Shown: positions 1-12,424, counted from the first letter of the stretch. The stretch: 64,000 nt of DNA from Hibiscus mutabilis (GCA_019671005.1 CM033732.1:48597392-48661391); one strand, 5' to 3'. Notes: a model not told the origin generated them from the sequence alone. Translations and numbers: made by a program.

Positions 1-234
1 TAGCCATTTAAGTTTTCTCCTCCTCGATCAAGAAAGCAGATGGTGATTTCAACATTTATTGAATATTTTGAAAAGCAAACATATAGTATTATCTCGATGT
101 AATTTATGTTCCTAAATTGGACTTTGTAATTTATTAGGAGTGAGCAAGTTGATTAAGGATATTCTAATGCTATCTTTTGGGGTTGATGGATTTATTTTTT
201 TAAACTACTATCGAAGATGGTGATTCTAGGCTAT

Positions 235-3200
235 CTAATGGCTTATATATCCTTGAATTAAATATTTACATAAGGACTTCAACTCTATTGCCTTCAAACA
301 AGTTTCATCCACAAGCTTAGGTTGAGATAATATAATGCTCTGGCATCTTAGATTAGGACATCCGCTTTTTATTACCTTGCAAAGTTGTTTCCAAATCTCT
401 TTATCAATAAAAATCCCTCTTCTTTTACTTGTGAAGTATGTCGGATGGCAAAACATACCAAAAACCATATGTTTCTTCTCCTTTTAAACCTACTTCACCA
501 TTTGCTATTATACAAAGTGATATTTGGGGCCCCTTCTAAAGTTGAAACATTTACGGGTCTAGGTGGTTTGTGTCTTTCATTGATGATTTCTCTAGGACCA
601 CTTGGACATATTTAATGAGAGAAAAGTCCGAGGTTGAAGTAATTTTAAAACTTTTTATCAAATGATAAAAACACAGAGTTCGATAGAAATATCAAAATGG
701 TTAGGAGTGATAATGGGAGTGAATATCTTAGCAAGTCTATTAGGTGTTTCTTTCGAGAAAAGGGAATTGTTCATCTCACCTCATGTGTCAATACCCCTCA
801 ACAAAATGGGAGTGGTGAGAGGAAGAATAGACATCTAATGGAAGTAACTAGGTCCCTTTTGTTTTCAGCTAATGCACCTAAATATCTTTGGGGAAGCTCT
901 TTCATCGCAACCTACCTTATCAATAGGATGCCTAGCAAGACTCTAGGATTCAAAATACCCATTTGAAGTTCTGTTTCAACATTTTCCACACTTTAAACCA
1001 TTGTCCTCAGCTCTTCCTCTTGAGTCTTTGGATGCACATCTTTTATTCATGTGCACAACAACAATCGTAGTAAACTGGATCCTAAATCATTAAAGTGTGT
1101 ATTTATAGGTTACTCCTCGAGTCGGAAGGGTTACAAATGTTCTTGCCCCACTAATAGAAAACCTATATCTCCTTTGATGTTACCTTTTTGAAAATCAACC
1201 TTCTTTTGGGGCACGACATTCAGTGGGGAGAGACCTAAAGAATCTCACTCCATACAGTCATTTATTCCTATGCCTATCCTTCCCGAGAGCTCGCCTTGGA
1301 TATCATTGAAACTGTTGTCCCTAATCACTGTAGACACAACTTCTCCACAGTCCAATACACCTTCTCCACAGTCTAAACCCTCCGGTCCCCTATACAACAC
1401 CTCCTCCTACACTCAGAACTATATCACACTGTGTGACTCCACAACCACCAGAGAAACAACTCAATGTCTATACAAGGAGGAAAAGAAATCAAATCAAGAT
1501 GTTGGTCAGCCTAGCACTTGCCAGAACCAGTTTTGAGTTACGATGCTATTGAGACAGGAGGTAATATTATTTCACAAGATTCTCATGTAAACTTAGATGA
1601 CTTTCCTATTGCTATTAGAAAATGGATAAGAAAATGTGTTGCTCATCCTATCAATAAATTTGTTGCCTATGGAAAGTTATTATCTGGTTTCAAAGCCTTT
1701 CTGACCAAAGCATTGATAGTGTGAAGATCCCCAAGACAGTAGAAGAGGCGTTGAAAGTCTGAATGGAGGAAAATTTGTTGAAGAAGAGGTCAAAGCACTA
1801 TAGAAGAATAATACTTGGTGTTTGGTGAGTTACGAGAAGGGAAAAAAAAAGGCTGTTGGGTGCAAATGGGTATTCACGGTCAAATATCACTCGGATGGGA
1901 GCATTGAGAGGTACAAAGCAAGGCTAGTGGCTAAAGGGTTTACTCAATCCTATGGAGTAGATTATCAAGAAACCTTTGCCTGATAGCTAAGTTGAATACC
2001 ATCAGTGTTATTATCGATAGCTGTTAACAAAATTTGGAAGTTACACCAATTGGACATCAAAAATGCTTTCCTCAATGGAAGCTTGGAGGAAGAAGTATAC
2101 ATGGAGGTTCACCAGGTTTGGAGGAAAAGACCACGAAGAGGGCAGTGTGCAAACTCAATAAATCTTTATGCGGATTAAAGCAATCCCCTAGAGCATGGTT
2201 TGACAGATTTGCTAAGGCTATGGTTCAAAATGGGTACAAGCAGTCAGTCAGCGGACCATACATTGTTTGAAAGGTTGCTCGGATGGTAAGAAGACCCTTC
2301 TAATTGTCTATGTTGATGATATGATCATTACAGGGGATATCTTGAAGAAATAAAAGTGCTAAAAACTGTTCTAGCTAAGGAGTTCGAGACTAAGGATTTG
2401 GGAAGCCTTAGGTACTTCTTAGGAATGGAAGTAGCAAGATCGAAAGAGGGGATTGTTATAAACCAAAGAAAGTACATCCTAGATCTACTTATAGAAAACG
2501 GGATGCTTGGAAGTAGACCATTTGAAACTCCAATGGAACCCAGGTTTAAAGTTCAAGTAAAGGTGAAATGGGAATCCGGTGAATAAAGAACCCTATCAGA
2601 GACTAGTTGGGAAACTAATCTATCTCTCACTTACAGCCCTGATATTGCATACTCGGTGGGCATAGTTAGTCAACATATGAGTGACCCTCGAGAAGAGCAC
2701 ATGGATGCGAGTCAATAGAATTTCGAGATACTTGAAATTTACACTGGATCGGACTACTTTTCAAGAAACATCAGGATAGGACAATAAAGGTCTGCAGTTC
2801 AAGTCAAGGCGGGAGAATTGACAGATAGAAGATCTCATTAGTGGCTATTGCACATATTTATGGGGAAATTTGGTCACTGGAGAAGCAAGAAGCAAGTGTG
2901 GTTTCTAGAAGTAGTGTGAAGCGAATTGAGCCTTGGCTCTAGGGATATGTGAAGGAATATGGATCAAGAAACTTCTTAAGGAGATAGAATTGGATGGAAA
3001 GGCGAATTTGAAGTTTATAGTGATGACCCGTCGGCAAGAATGAGCATTGCTAGAAATCCAAGACAACACGACGGGACCAAACACATTGAGATTGATAGAC
3101 ACTTCATCTATGAGAAGGTCAACAACAGGGTTGTAAAACTTCACTATATTCCTACTAAAGACCAGCTAGCCGATATTTTCACCAAAGCACTTCCAAGAGT

Positions 3201-3258
3201 GAGCTTTGAAGAAATGTCATCCAAACTGGGTGTACATAACATATACACACCAGTTTGA
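235..3258 (+). pseudogene. copia pol remnants (integrase, RT, RNase H)
   Basis: Broken polyprotein. The GAG-pre-integrase zinc segment (H..H..C..C pattern) lies near 330-450. The integrase core has VRSDNGSEY at about 697-723 and the NTPQQNG-like segment near 790; the last catalytic Glu is kept in a GERKNR context. RT pieces run 1860-2590, including KARLVAKGFTQ, AFLNG, YVDDM and the KEFETKDLG block. RNase H lies at 2760-3258 (TKHIEIDRHFI and the ILADIFTKALP-like C-terminus). Frame changes and stops near 966, 1160, 1536, 1724, 2030, 2270, 2584 and 2900 rule out function. Confidence 0.92.
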
Positions 3259-3265
3259 GGGGGAG

Positions 3266-3511
3266 TGTAGGTTAATATGTAAATAATAAGAGTTGTAAGT
3301 CAATTCTAACTAAGTAGTTTAGAAGAGTTGTAAGTCTATCCTAACTAAGTAGTTTAGTTAGAGTCTAACTCTATCCATATAAGGGATAAGAGTCTTAGCC
3401 GAGAGAATTCTACTCAATGTAAAACTCCTTGTAAAAGTCTATAAGTAGACTTTATTTTTCTGTAAATCAAAATAACAAGAGTAGAAAACTTCTCTAACCC
3501 TATTTTCTACA
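3266..3511 (+). repeat. 3' LTR of first copia element
   Basis: About 246 bp, opening TGTAGGTTAATATG right after the polypurine tract and closing TTTTCTACA. It is related to, but clearly different from, the 259-bp LTRs of the neighbouring copia element; shared blocks include TAAGTAGTTTAG and ACTCCTTGTAAAA. The closing TTTTCTACA is followed by G, which makes a good splice acceptor (TTTTCTACAG) in front of the RAD50 exon. Confidence 0.85.
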
Positions 3512-6500
3512 GATGCAATTCCTCGTGCTGAGAAAACTTTGCACGAACTAACTGAAGAGCTGGATCAAAAGTCTCAAGCCCATTATGATGTATGTATCTG
3601 TTTCAGTAATGACTTTATATGAGTGAGTACTGCTATGATTTATTGTTAAAGATAAAAAATAAAAGAATGGCTATTTAATATTTATCAACATTGTCTGTTC
3701 AACCTAGGTTTTATGGGGAGGGTGAAGTAGTGTTACAGGTGATTATTGCAGATCGTCATACTGGTTATGCACATTTTTATTCCTGGCATGTTGCATTACA
3801 AATATGTCCCGAGCAGGAAAAAATAACACACTAAAAGTCTTTGGAGATTGATTTCCCACTTTAAATGTTTTATTGATGTCACTTGTAATTTTTCATAGTA
3901 AGCATATGATCTGTGATCCTACTAGTGCAACCAGGTTTGATTTCAAGTCTTTCTGAGGTCAGTAATTTATTGCTGAAAATAGCTTACCGAAGACATTTTC
4001 CTCAGTGTACTAGTACTATATTTCTGCCTCATGAAAAATAACTTAGTGGGGAATGTTTCTGTTGGTTAGCACGAGTAAAATAGAGTTATAATTCTATTAG
4101 GAGTTGTAATCTTATCCTAGTAAAGTTATAATTCTATTAGGAGATGTAATCTTATCCTAACAAGTAGTTTAGTTTTATTTAAACTTTGTAAGGAGATAAA
4201 AGTCCTATCCTTGTAGTTAATTACTAAGGATAAAACTCCTTGTAAAAAGTCTTTAAAAAGACTTTCTGTTGTACATCGAAATTAACAGAGTAATTCTAAT
4301 AAAACTCTGATTTCTACATGGTATCAGTCTAGACCGATCCTCTTTTCCATTAAAATTATTCTTCTTCTCTGTCGACATCTCCCGTCTCCATGGCTGGATC
4401 AGATTCTTCCTCTGATGTTAGCACTCGTGTGACCACTCGACAGGCTGATTTTTCATTATCCAATGCCTCTCTTTCTCCCATTACCTCCTACAAACTTAAT
4501 GGGAACAACTACCTTCCATGGTCTCAATCTGTGAGGCTTTATATCACTGGTAGAAGAAAAGAATCCTATCTTTTCGATTCTCGAAAAATTCAGAAAAAAA
4601 CTGATCCTACTTACAAGAATTGGTTAAGTGAAAATACCATGATCATGTCATGGTTGATCAACTCCATGATTCCCAAGTAGGAGAAAACTTTATGCTCTAT
4701 AAAAGCGATGCGAAATGCGGAATCTTTGCTCGAGATACATATTCAAGTATTGATAACACCTTAGAACTCTTTGGGGTGGAAAATCAAATCAAAGATCTTC
4801 GCTAAGGAGAGATGACTGTAGCTCAATATTTTGGGGTCTTGACTAAATCTTTGGCAGCAAATTGATCTGTATGAAGCTAGTGATTGGAAGTGTTGTTCAA
4901 GATGTTATTTTTTACAATAGTCTAAAAAAAACCGTAAGAGAATTTTCCATTTTTGTCGGCCTTCATGGGGAATATGATGGGGCCAAAAGCAGGATCTTGG
5001 CCACTAAACCCCTTCCCCAAGTTCGTGAAGCCTTCTCGAAATAAGAAGAGAGGAAAACAGCGTTCCTTGATGGCACTAGCTGACCAGTGAGCAGATTCTT
5101 CTCGCACTCCTTGCACACTCCACCTGCGGAAATAAATAAAGGAGGGGAGACCTTGGTGTGAACACTTGCAAAAAGGTTGGCCATGTCATGGAACAGTGTT
5201 GGAAACTGCATGGGAAACCAGTGAGTGGAAGCCTCCTCAATCCAGATTCAAGAAGGAGGCTCACCTTGCATCTCCCGCCATCTCTCCTACCAACTCTACC
5301 AGCAGCTCCTCCGGTAGTTTTAGCAAGCGGCCAGATTGAAGAGCTTCAACAACTTTTCAGCCAATGTCATCTAAATCTTCTCCTAATGCCCTCATGACCA
5401 CAGAAGGTAGCATCTCTTGTTTGGCCACCAATAATTCTTTGTTTTGGATAGTAGATTCCGAGGCTTACGACCATATGACAGAAATCGAAGCCTTTTTCTA
5501 CATTTAGCGATCACAAGTCTGTTTCCTCAATCGAGAATAGCAGATGGTTCTCTATCCACGATTAAAAGGAGTGGTTCAATTGATTAAATGATCACCTAGT
5601 GTTATCGATGTTCTATATGTTCCCAATCTTGCTTGCAACCTGCTATCTGTGAGTAAATTGGTTATGGATGTTAATTGTGATGTTAATTTTGGGATTGTTG
5701 GTTGTGTTTTTTGTGAGAAAGGGGCCATGTTGGCCGGAGAAGATGAACGCCGGTGAACAATGAACAATAAAATATGAAAAACTACAGTTTAACGATAGAA
5801 TAAAAATAATATTTTCAATGAGAGAACAATGTGTTTCTCTGTATTTTCTCTTATTCTTCTTATTTAAATGTGTATAAAGTGAGCCTTTAAATAGGCAATT
5901 ACAGAGTTTTAGTATAGCTAAAACTATACTTTTATCTTTAATTTAAATAAGACTTTATCTCTAATTTAAAGAAGATAAATAAGACTTTATTTCTAATTTA
6001 AAGAAGACTTCTTGTAAATCTAAACTACTAGTTATTGACTTAGAAATAAACTCTAATTACACGGTTACAATCCACACTCCCCTCAAGTTTGGTGAGTAAA
6101 CGTAGTAGAGAACCGACTTGGATCTTGGATCGATGCCTTGTGCAAAAGAAGAAGAAGAAAAAACCAGCAATTTTATCTTTGCTGATTTTTTTGACAACTC
6201 AAACTTCACGAGTTGTTCCTTAGAAAAAATGCTCCCCTTTCTTGAGAGTCTTTGATTTGATTGATGCATTAGTTGGAATATCGGGATTCTCCTTTGGATG
6301 CTCCAAAGCATGCACTTTCACATTTGGATTTACGATGCGAAAGATGTAGGCTATGATGACAGGAATCTACACTCCCCTCAAGTGGTAGTTACACATACTA
6401 AAAGCTCGGCTTGGATCTTTGATGTAAATTTCTTTCCTATCTTTTACAATAGATGGCTAAGATATAAACAGATAGTTTTTAAGGCTAAACTATAACCTTT

Positions 6501-9500
6501 CCTATCTTTTACAACGGATGGCTAAGATAGAACAGGATAGTTTTTAAGGCTAAACTATAACCTTTTCCTATCTTTTACAATGGATGGCTAAGATAAAACC
6601 ATTAAAAGAACACTACCGGGCATCTTGTGATTGAATGGAGGTGAATATCGAGGAAGTAATTAGGCATTCTTCACCGGACAGATCCGATGATCCATCGAGC
6701 GGAAGAAAAATAGTTTCATGACCTTCGGCGGCGGAAGAGAAGCGGCTTCGAGGATCGCCTCGTGGCTCGGATACCATGTGAGAAAAGGGCCATGTTGGCG
6801 GAGAAGATGAACGCCGGTGAACAATGAACAATAAAATATGAAAAACTACAGTTTAACGATAGAATAAAAATAATATTTTCAACAGAGAACAATGTGTTTC
6901 TCTGTATTTTCTCTTATTCTTCTTATTTAAATGTGTATAAAGTGAGCCTTTAAATAGGCAATTACAGAGTTTTAGTATAGCTAAAACTATACATTTATCT
7001 TTAATTTAAATAAGACTTTATCTCTAATTTAAAGAAGATAAATAAGACTTTATTTCTAATTTAAAGAAGACTTCTTGTAAATCTAAACTACTAGTTATTG
7101 ACTTAGAAATAAACTCTAATTACACGGTTACAATCCACATTTTTTAGGCACGGGACTCAAAGAGGGTGATTGGCAGTGCTAGGTTGTGCAAAGGCTTATA
7201 CATACTTGATGGACTCCCCTCTCAGAATTCAATTTTTTCCACTTGCCTTCACACTTCAGTTTCCTCCACCAATTCGATTTCTAGTGAAATAATGCTATGG
7301 CATTATAGGTTAGAACATCCCAATTTTTTCTATCTTGCAAAGTTGTTTCCCAATTTATTTATAAATAAAAGTCCATCTTCTTTTAACTGTGAAATGTGTC
7401 AAATGATCAAACATACACGAAAACCATATGTTTCCTCCAAATTTAAACCTATTTCCCCATTTTCTATTATTCATAGTGACATTTGGGGCCCTTCTAAAGT
7501 AAAAGGCATCTCTGGGTTTAGATGGTTTGTGTCTTTTATTGATGACTATTCTAGAGTCACTTGGACATTCTTGATGAGAGATAAATCTGATGTAGACACA
7601 ATCTTTAGAAATTTCTATCAGATGATTGAAACCCAGTTTGAAAAACAAATTAAAATGGTGAGGAGTGATAATGGTAGTGAGTATCTTAGCAGGTCTCTTG
7701 GGTCTTTTTTTAAAGAAAAAAGAATTTTGCATTTAACTTCCTGTGTTAATACCCCTCAACAAAATGGAGTGGCTGAGCGAAAAAATAGACATCTTCTAGA
7801 GGTCACTGGGTCCCTCTTATTTTCGGCTAAAGCTCCTAAATATCTTTGGGGGAAGCTCTTCGTACTGCCACATACCTTATTAATCGGATGCCTAGCAAGA
7901 CACTAGGATTCAAGGTACCTACTGAAACACTTTTGTCTCACTTTCCAAATTTCAAACCATTATCCTCAGATCTTCCTCTTCGAGTCTTTGGATGCACATC
8001 CTTTGTTCATGTGCATAACAGTAATTGGGGTAAACTTGATCCTAGGTCACTAAGATGTGTGGTTATAGGATACTCCTCGAGTCAGAAGGGCTACAAATGT
8101 TACTCCCCATCCCAAGGAAAAACCTACATATCCTTTGACGTCACCTTTGAAAATCAGCCTTATTTTGCAAGTATTGAAATTTAGGGGGAGAAATACAGGG
8201 AATTTCAGCTCTTACTTAACCTACAGCCTATCATCTCGTTGCCTATCCTTGATGAAAATCTCAATACTCAACAGTTTGTGTCCTCCTTGCCTTCTTTGCC
8301 TATCTATGATGAACTTGTGACTGCTACACCTAGTAATCCTATTGAAATGCTTTCTCCTCAGTCAAAAATTACCAGTCCTTATACAACACCTCCTCCAACA
8401 CTTAAAACCACCTCAAAAACTCCACTCAAGGTGTATACAAGAAGGAAAGGACATGTAACTGAAGAACAACCTAACATTTGCCAAGAGCCTGTTTTGGGTC
8501 CTGCTGCCGAGGAAATAAGAGGTAACATTATTCCACAAGACTCTTCCACTGTTGATTTAGATGACTTTCCTATTGCTATTAGCAAAGGGGTAAGGAAATG
8601 CACTGTTCATCCTATTAACAGATTCGTTGCTTATGGAAATTTATTGTCTGGTTTTAAAACCTTTACTGCTAATATTGACAGTGTGAAGATTCCCAAGACA
8701 GTAGAAGAAGCTTTTGGAAGTCTTGAATGGAGAAAAGCTGTTGAAGAGGAGGTTAAAGCATTGCAGAAGAATAACACTTGGAGTTTGACTAATCTGCCGA
8801 AAGGGAAAAGGGCTGTTCGGTGCAAATGGGTTTTTACTGTAAAGTACAAATCCGATGGGAGCATTGAAAGACACAAGGCAAGACTAGTTGCTAAAGGGTT
8901 CACTCAATCATATGGAGTGGACTATCAAGAAACTTTTGAACCAGTAGCCAAGCTAAACACCATCAGAGTGTTGTTTCCTGTGGCAGTTAATAGAGACTAG
9001 AAGTTGCATCAATTGGATATCAAAAATGCATTCCTAAATGGAAGACTTGAGGAAGAAGTGTACATGGAAATTCCACCAGGCTTGGGAGGAAAGGTGACAA
9101 AAGAGACAATATGCAAGCTAAATAAATCACTCTATGGGTTGAAGCAGTCCCCTAGAGCATGGTTTGAGAGATTTGCGAAGGCTATGGTTCAAAATGGTTT
9201 CAAGCAAAGCCAAGCAGACCATACTTTGTTTAGAAATGTGACATTCAATGGTAAGATGACTCTCTTAATTGTCTATGTTGATGATATGATTATCACTGGG
9301 GATGACATAGAAGGAATAGAGAAGCTCAAATCTGTTTTAGCAAAGGAGTTCGAAACCAAGGACTTGGGAAGTCTTAGGTACGTCTTGGGAATGGAAGTTG
9401 CAAGATCAAAGGAAAGTTTGGTTATCAATCAAAGGAAGTATATCCTTGATCTACTCACAAAGACTGTAAAGCTTGGGTGTAGACCAGTTGACACTCCAAT

Positions 9501-12324
9501 GAACCCTGGTTTGAAATTTGGTAAAGAAGATATGGGGAATCCTGTGAACAAGGAATCCTACCAAAGGTTGGTTGGAAAGCTGATTTATCTTTCACTCACT
9601 AGACCAGATATTGCATACTCAGTGGGCATAGTTATCCGGCACATAAGTGACCCCCGAGAAGAGCACTTAGAGGTTGTTAATAGGATCCTAAGGTACTTGA
9701 AGTTCATACCAGGATCTGGGCTTATTTTGAAGAAACACCAGGACAGAACAGTGAAAGTGTATACAGACTCAAGTTGGGTAGGTGAATTAACAGATAGGAG
9801 ATCCGTAAATGGTTATTGCACCTTTGTATGGGGTAATTTGGTTACTTGGAGAAGTAAAAAACAATCGGTTGTCTCTAGGAGCAGTGCTGAGGCAGAGTTT
9901 AGGGCAATGGCCCTTGGGATATGTGAAGGAATGTGGATTAAGAAGCTTCTGACTGAACTAGAGTTGGATGGAAGTTCACAGTTTGAAATTTATAGTGACA
10001 GCCAATCGGCAATGAGCATTGCAAGGAATCCTGTGCAACATGAAAGGACCAAACATATTGAAATCGATAGACATTTTATCTATGAGGTCAACAATGGGAT
10101 TGTAAGGCTGAACTACATTCCTACCAAAGACCAGCTTGCAGATATCTTCACCAAGGCACTACCAAGAGCAACCTTTGATGTGCTTTCATCCAAACTGGGT
10201 GCATACAACATATACACGCCAGTTTGAGGGGGAGTGTTGGTTAGCACGAGTAAAATAGAGTTATAATTCTATTAGGAGTTGTAATCTTATCCTAGTAAAG
10301 TTATAATTCTCTTAGGAGATGTAATCTTATCCTAACAAGTAGTTTAGTTTTATTTAAACTTTGTAAAGAGCTAAAAGTCCTATCCTTGTAGTTAATTACT
10401 AAGGATAAAACTCCTTGTAAAAAGTCTTTAAAAAGACTTTCTGTTGTACGTCGAAATTAACAGAGTAATTCTAATAAAGCTCTGATTTCTACAGTTTCTT
10501 TTGGGATCAGATAATCTAATTTCCATAGTTAAAATAATTTACAATTTTATCTGAAGACCATTCTTCATTATTTGTTAGTCCATATCATTAGAAGTTGCTA
10601 TATTCACTTTGGGATAGAACAAGAAGGGATGAGATGATGTAAGTCTAAACTATGAAAGTCATTATAATTGGTTGTGAAGGTCTGATGATTTTCATCCCAG
10701 CCAAAATGTAGTTCAGATGAGGCTTTTTAAATTGACCTTTCAATCTAAAAGAGTATTCTTCTTTCATCACACCTTGATTTTTTTTCTCTTTCTATGTTTC
10801 ATAAGTTTCAGTATGTATATGCCAGCCGCCTAAGAAGCAATTATTGAATTTGCATTTTTTTGGCTCTGTATTTTAAAATAATACTGATAATTATATGTTG
10901 TTATGGTATAAATTTATAAATATAAAAGGACCTTTTATGATGATTATTTAGTTTTAGCAATGCATTATTTTTCAACTATTGTTGTTATTCTTGTAGGTGT
11001 TAAGTGTTTTAGCCCAAGTAAAGACAGACAAAGATGCTATTGAGACTTTGATGGGACCTGTTGAAACTGCTGACAGGCTCTTTCAAGAAATTCGGGGTTT
11101 GCAAGCAGAAGTTGAACATTTGGGATCTAAGTTTGACATCGGAGGGCAAGGTACTAGAACCGCAGAAGAGATCCAATTGGAGCTAAACAATTTGCAAAGC
11201 AGAAGGTAACGGCCATTTTTTACCCAACCCAAACATAGGGCGTTGATAAGCTTGTAATCATCTGTTTTAAGCATAAAAAATTTGTAGATAAAATTGATTT
11301 GTTATTGGCATTTAGCAACTTTCCTTCTCTTTGCAATCAGGGATGCTTTATATAATGCAGTGGAGGACTTAAGGGCGGAACAGAGGTATATGGAAAAGGA
11401 TTTGCAAAGCATTCAGGTGCGCTGGCACGATATAAGGGAGAAAAAAGTGGAGGTGGCTAACACATTGCGTGATTTTAAAAAGGCAGAAGAAGAGATAGAG
11501 CACTTGTCTGAGGAGAGACGTCAACTTGATCTTGAGGAGAAGGTCGGTAATCTGACAAGATACTCATCTAATTGTTTAGATCAACTTGGATTTATATTCT
11601 GTGCTAGTATCTGTATGCTTGCTCTCATAATATATTAACAAATTTTATCTTTGGTTGGTTGCTATTCTACTATTATGTTGTGTGTACTCGGTCTCTTCAA
11701 TCAAGTTGAAATAATTTATACATTGACTGATTCCATGCTAGTGTATCTCTAAAATTATTAGCCATGATACTTCTTAATGTGATAATTGGATGTTTACAAA
11801 CCCTTTACTTTTTAGTTGCTAATGTGATTTACATTCAAACTTCTTTCTTTAATAACTTGTTTTAATGCATTGTTCTTGGACCTTTCAGCATTTAGCAGAG
11901 GCTCTCAACTCGGTAGTCAAGGAGAAGGAATCATTATTGAATGACTATGATTGCTTGAAAGTTAAACTTGATGAGGAATATGAGCAGCAGCAGGAACTTA
12001 GACGCTCATATCGGCATGAAGCTGAAGAACTCTATGAAATTAACAGAAAGATTAAAGCGTATATTTCTGAATCATGGAATTTAAGCTTGCACTTAAGTGC
12101 CATTGAATTCTAATTGAAGTTTTTTGACCTACAGGTATTATGATTTAAAGAAAGGGGAGAAACTAAAGGAACTGCAAGAACAGAAGTCTATGATGGAATC
12201 TCAACTTCTCAGCTGTGATGCCAGGAAACAGGAAATATTGGCTGAGCTAAACAAAAGTAAAGACTTGATGCGTAATCAAGATCAATTAAGACGTAACATT
12301 GAGGATAACTTGAATTACAGGAAA
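3512..12324 (+). CDS. RAD50: DNA double-strand-break repair protein RAD50, internal exons (partial)
   Basis: RAD50 is the SMC-like ATPase of the MRE11-RAD50-NBS1 complex, which tethers broken DNA ends in the nucleus. Five exons can be read: 3512-3589, 10997-11205, 11341-11542, 11889-12058 and 12135-12324 (cut by the N gap). Each is bounded by AG/GT and the codon phases fit across every junction (78, 209, 202, 170 and at least 190 bp). The encoded stretch is charged, heptad-like coiled coil ending in the conserved block NQDQLRRNIEDNLNYR, which precedes the Walker B lobe in plant RAD50; this is the C-terminal coiled-coil arm. Earlier exons lie left of the first copia element and the ATPase lobe is lost in the gap. 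No frameshift or stop is seen in these exons. The 7.4-kb intron 3590-10996 holds the whole second copia element; without it the intron would be about 970 bp. Whether this copy is expressed is unknown. Confidence 0.87.
4060..4318 (+). repeat. 5' LTR of complete copia element
   Basis: Begins TGTTGGTTAGCACG and ends TGATTTCTACA. It contains two imperfect copies of an ATTCTATTAGGAG(T/A)TGTAATC block near its start. Its partner is 10235-10493. Confidence 0.95.
4319..4330 (+). other. tRNA primer binding site
   Basis: TGGTATCAG directly follows the 5' LTR, as expected for priming by initiator methionine tRNA; bases after the first nine have drifted. Confidence 0.85.
4390..5400 (+). pseudogene. copia gag, broken
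   Basis: The first reading frame (4390-4680) starts MAGSDSSSD and carries the copia gag signature LNGNNYLPWSQSVRLY. It is cut by TAG at 4678. Gag homology continues in other frames to about 5400, including a zinc-knuckle-like CKKVGHVMEQCW segment at about 5164-5200. Several stops and frameshifts make it non-functional. Confidence 0.85.
5712..7139 (-). mobile_element. nested small non-autonomous LTR element (TRIM/LARD-like)
   Basis: Two direct repeats of about 364 bp (5712-6076 and 6777-7139) flank only about 700 bp of internal DNA. Both start TGTGAGAAA and end CAATCCACA. On the minus strand the internal region starts with the PBS TGGTATCCGAG (complement of 6766-6776) and ends with the polypurine tract CTTGAGGGGAG (complement of 6077-6087), so the element reads right to left. 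TTTTT lies on both sides (5707-5711 and 7140-7144), which fits a 5-bp target duplication. No gag or pol domain is visible, so mobility must have come from another element. It splits the host copia pol between gag and integrase. Confidence 0.9.
6433..6600. repeat. 65-66 bp tandem repeat inside nested element
   Basis: About 2.5 copies of a unit that starts TTTCCTATCTTTTACAA and contains GGATGGCTAAGATA, beginning at 6433, 6498 and 6564. A second polypurine-like CTCCCCTCAAG lies just upstream at 6372-6382, so the interior has probably been duplicated or rearranged. Confidence 0.85.
7166..10230 (+). pseudogene. copia pol (integrase, RT, RNase H), nearly complete
   Basis: 7166-7906 encodes the GAG-pre-integrase zinc motif and the integrase core: Asp in HSDIWGP, Asp in VRSDNGSEY and Glu in VAERKNR. 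A frameshift near 7850 moves the reading to 7846-8184. RT starts in 8239-9000 (KARLVAKGFTQSYG) and continues in 9004-10227 (AFLNG, YVDDM). RNase H follows (TDSSW, SRSSAEAEF, SDSQSAM), with the terminal ADIFTKALP block. The TAG at 8998 stands where the family has Trp, a G-to-A type change. The four visible breaks plus the nested insertion mean no functional polyprotein. Confidence 0.93.
10235..10493 (+). repeat. 3' LTR of complete copia element
   Basis: 259 bp, 98% identical to 4060-4318 by hand count, followed by the target duplication GTTTC at 10494-10498. Confidence 0.95.
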
Positions 12325-12424
12325 NNNNNNNNNNNNNNNNNNNNNNNNNNNNNNNNNNNNNNNNNNNNNNNNNNNNNNNNNNNNNNNNNNNNNNNNNNNN
12401 NNNNNNNNNNNNNNNNNNNNNNNN
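12325..12424. other. assembly gap of exactly 100 N
   Basis: A run of 100 N, the usual placeholder for a scaffold join of unknown size. RAD50 (+) enters from the left without its ATPase lobe, and a calreticulin gene (-) enters from the right without its C-terminal two thirds, so the true gap must be kilobases or the join is wrong. Confidence 0.99.

Larger units (their letters stand above)
1..3511 (+). mobile_element. Ty1/copia LTR retrotransposon, 3' portion
   Basis: Decayed copia element entering from the left edge. Order is GAG-pre-integrase, integrase, reverse transcriptase, RNase H, a polypurine tract (TTTGAGGGGGAG) and then the 3' LTR. That gene order (integrase before RT) defines Ty1/copia. 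The body is about 75-85% similar by eye to the complete copia element at 4060-10493, so the two belong to one lineage, but this copy is older, with many stops and frameshifts. The 5' LTR lies outside the window. The LTR runs straight into a RAD50 exon, so the element sits in or next to that gene. Candidate right target duplication is GATGC (3512-3516); its partner cannot be seen. Confidence 0.93.
4060..10493 (+). mobile_element. complete Ty1/copia LTR retrotransposon in RAD50 intron
   Basis: 6434 bp flanked by the perfect 5-bp target duplication GTTTC (4055-4059 and 10494-10498). LTRs are 259 bp each (4060-4318, 10235-10493) and differ at five positions by hand count, about 2%, so insertion is fairly recent. 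The PBS TGGTATCAG begins at 4319 (initiator-Met tRNA) and the polypurine tract TTGAGGGGGAG lies just before 10235. The order gag, integrase, RT, RNase H defines copia. Coding capacity is broken: stop in gag at 4678, frameshifts to 5580, a nested element at 5712-7139, a frameshift near 7850, a gap between frames near 8184-8239, and TAG in place of a Trp codon at 8998. Confidence 0.97.

Noticed and set aside
7355..7732. Minus-strand 125-codon gene
   Set aside because: Antisense shadow of the copia integrase region.
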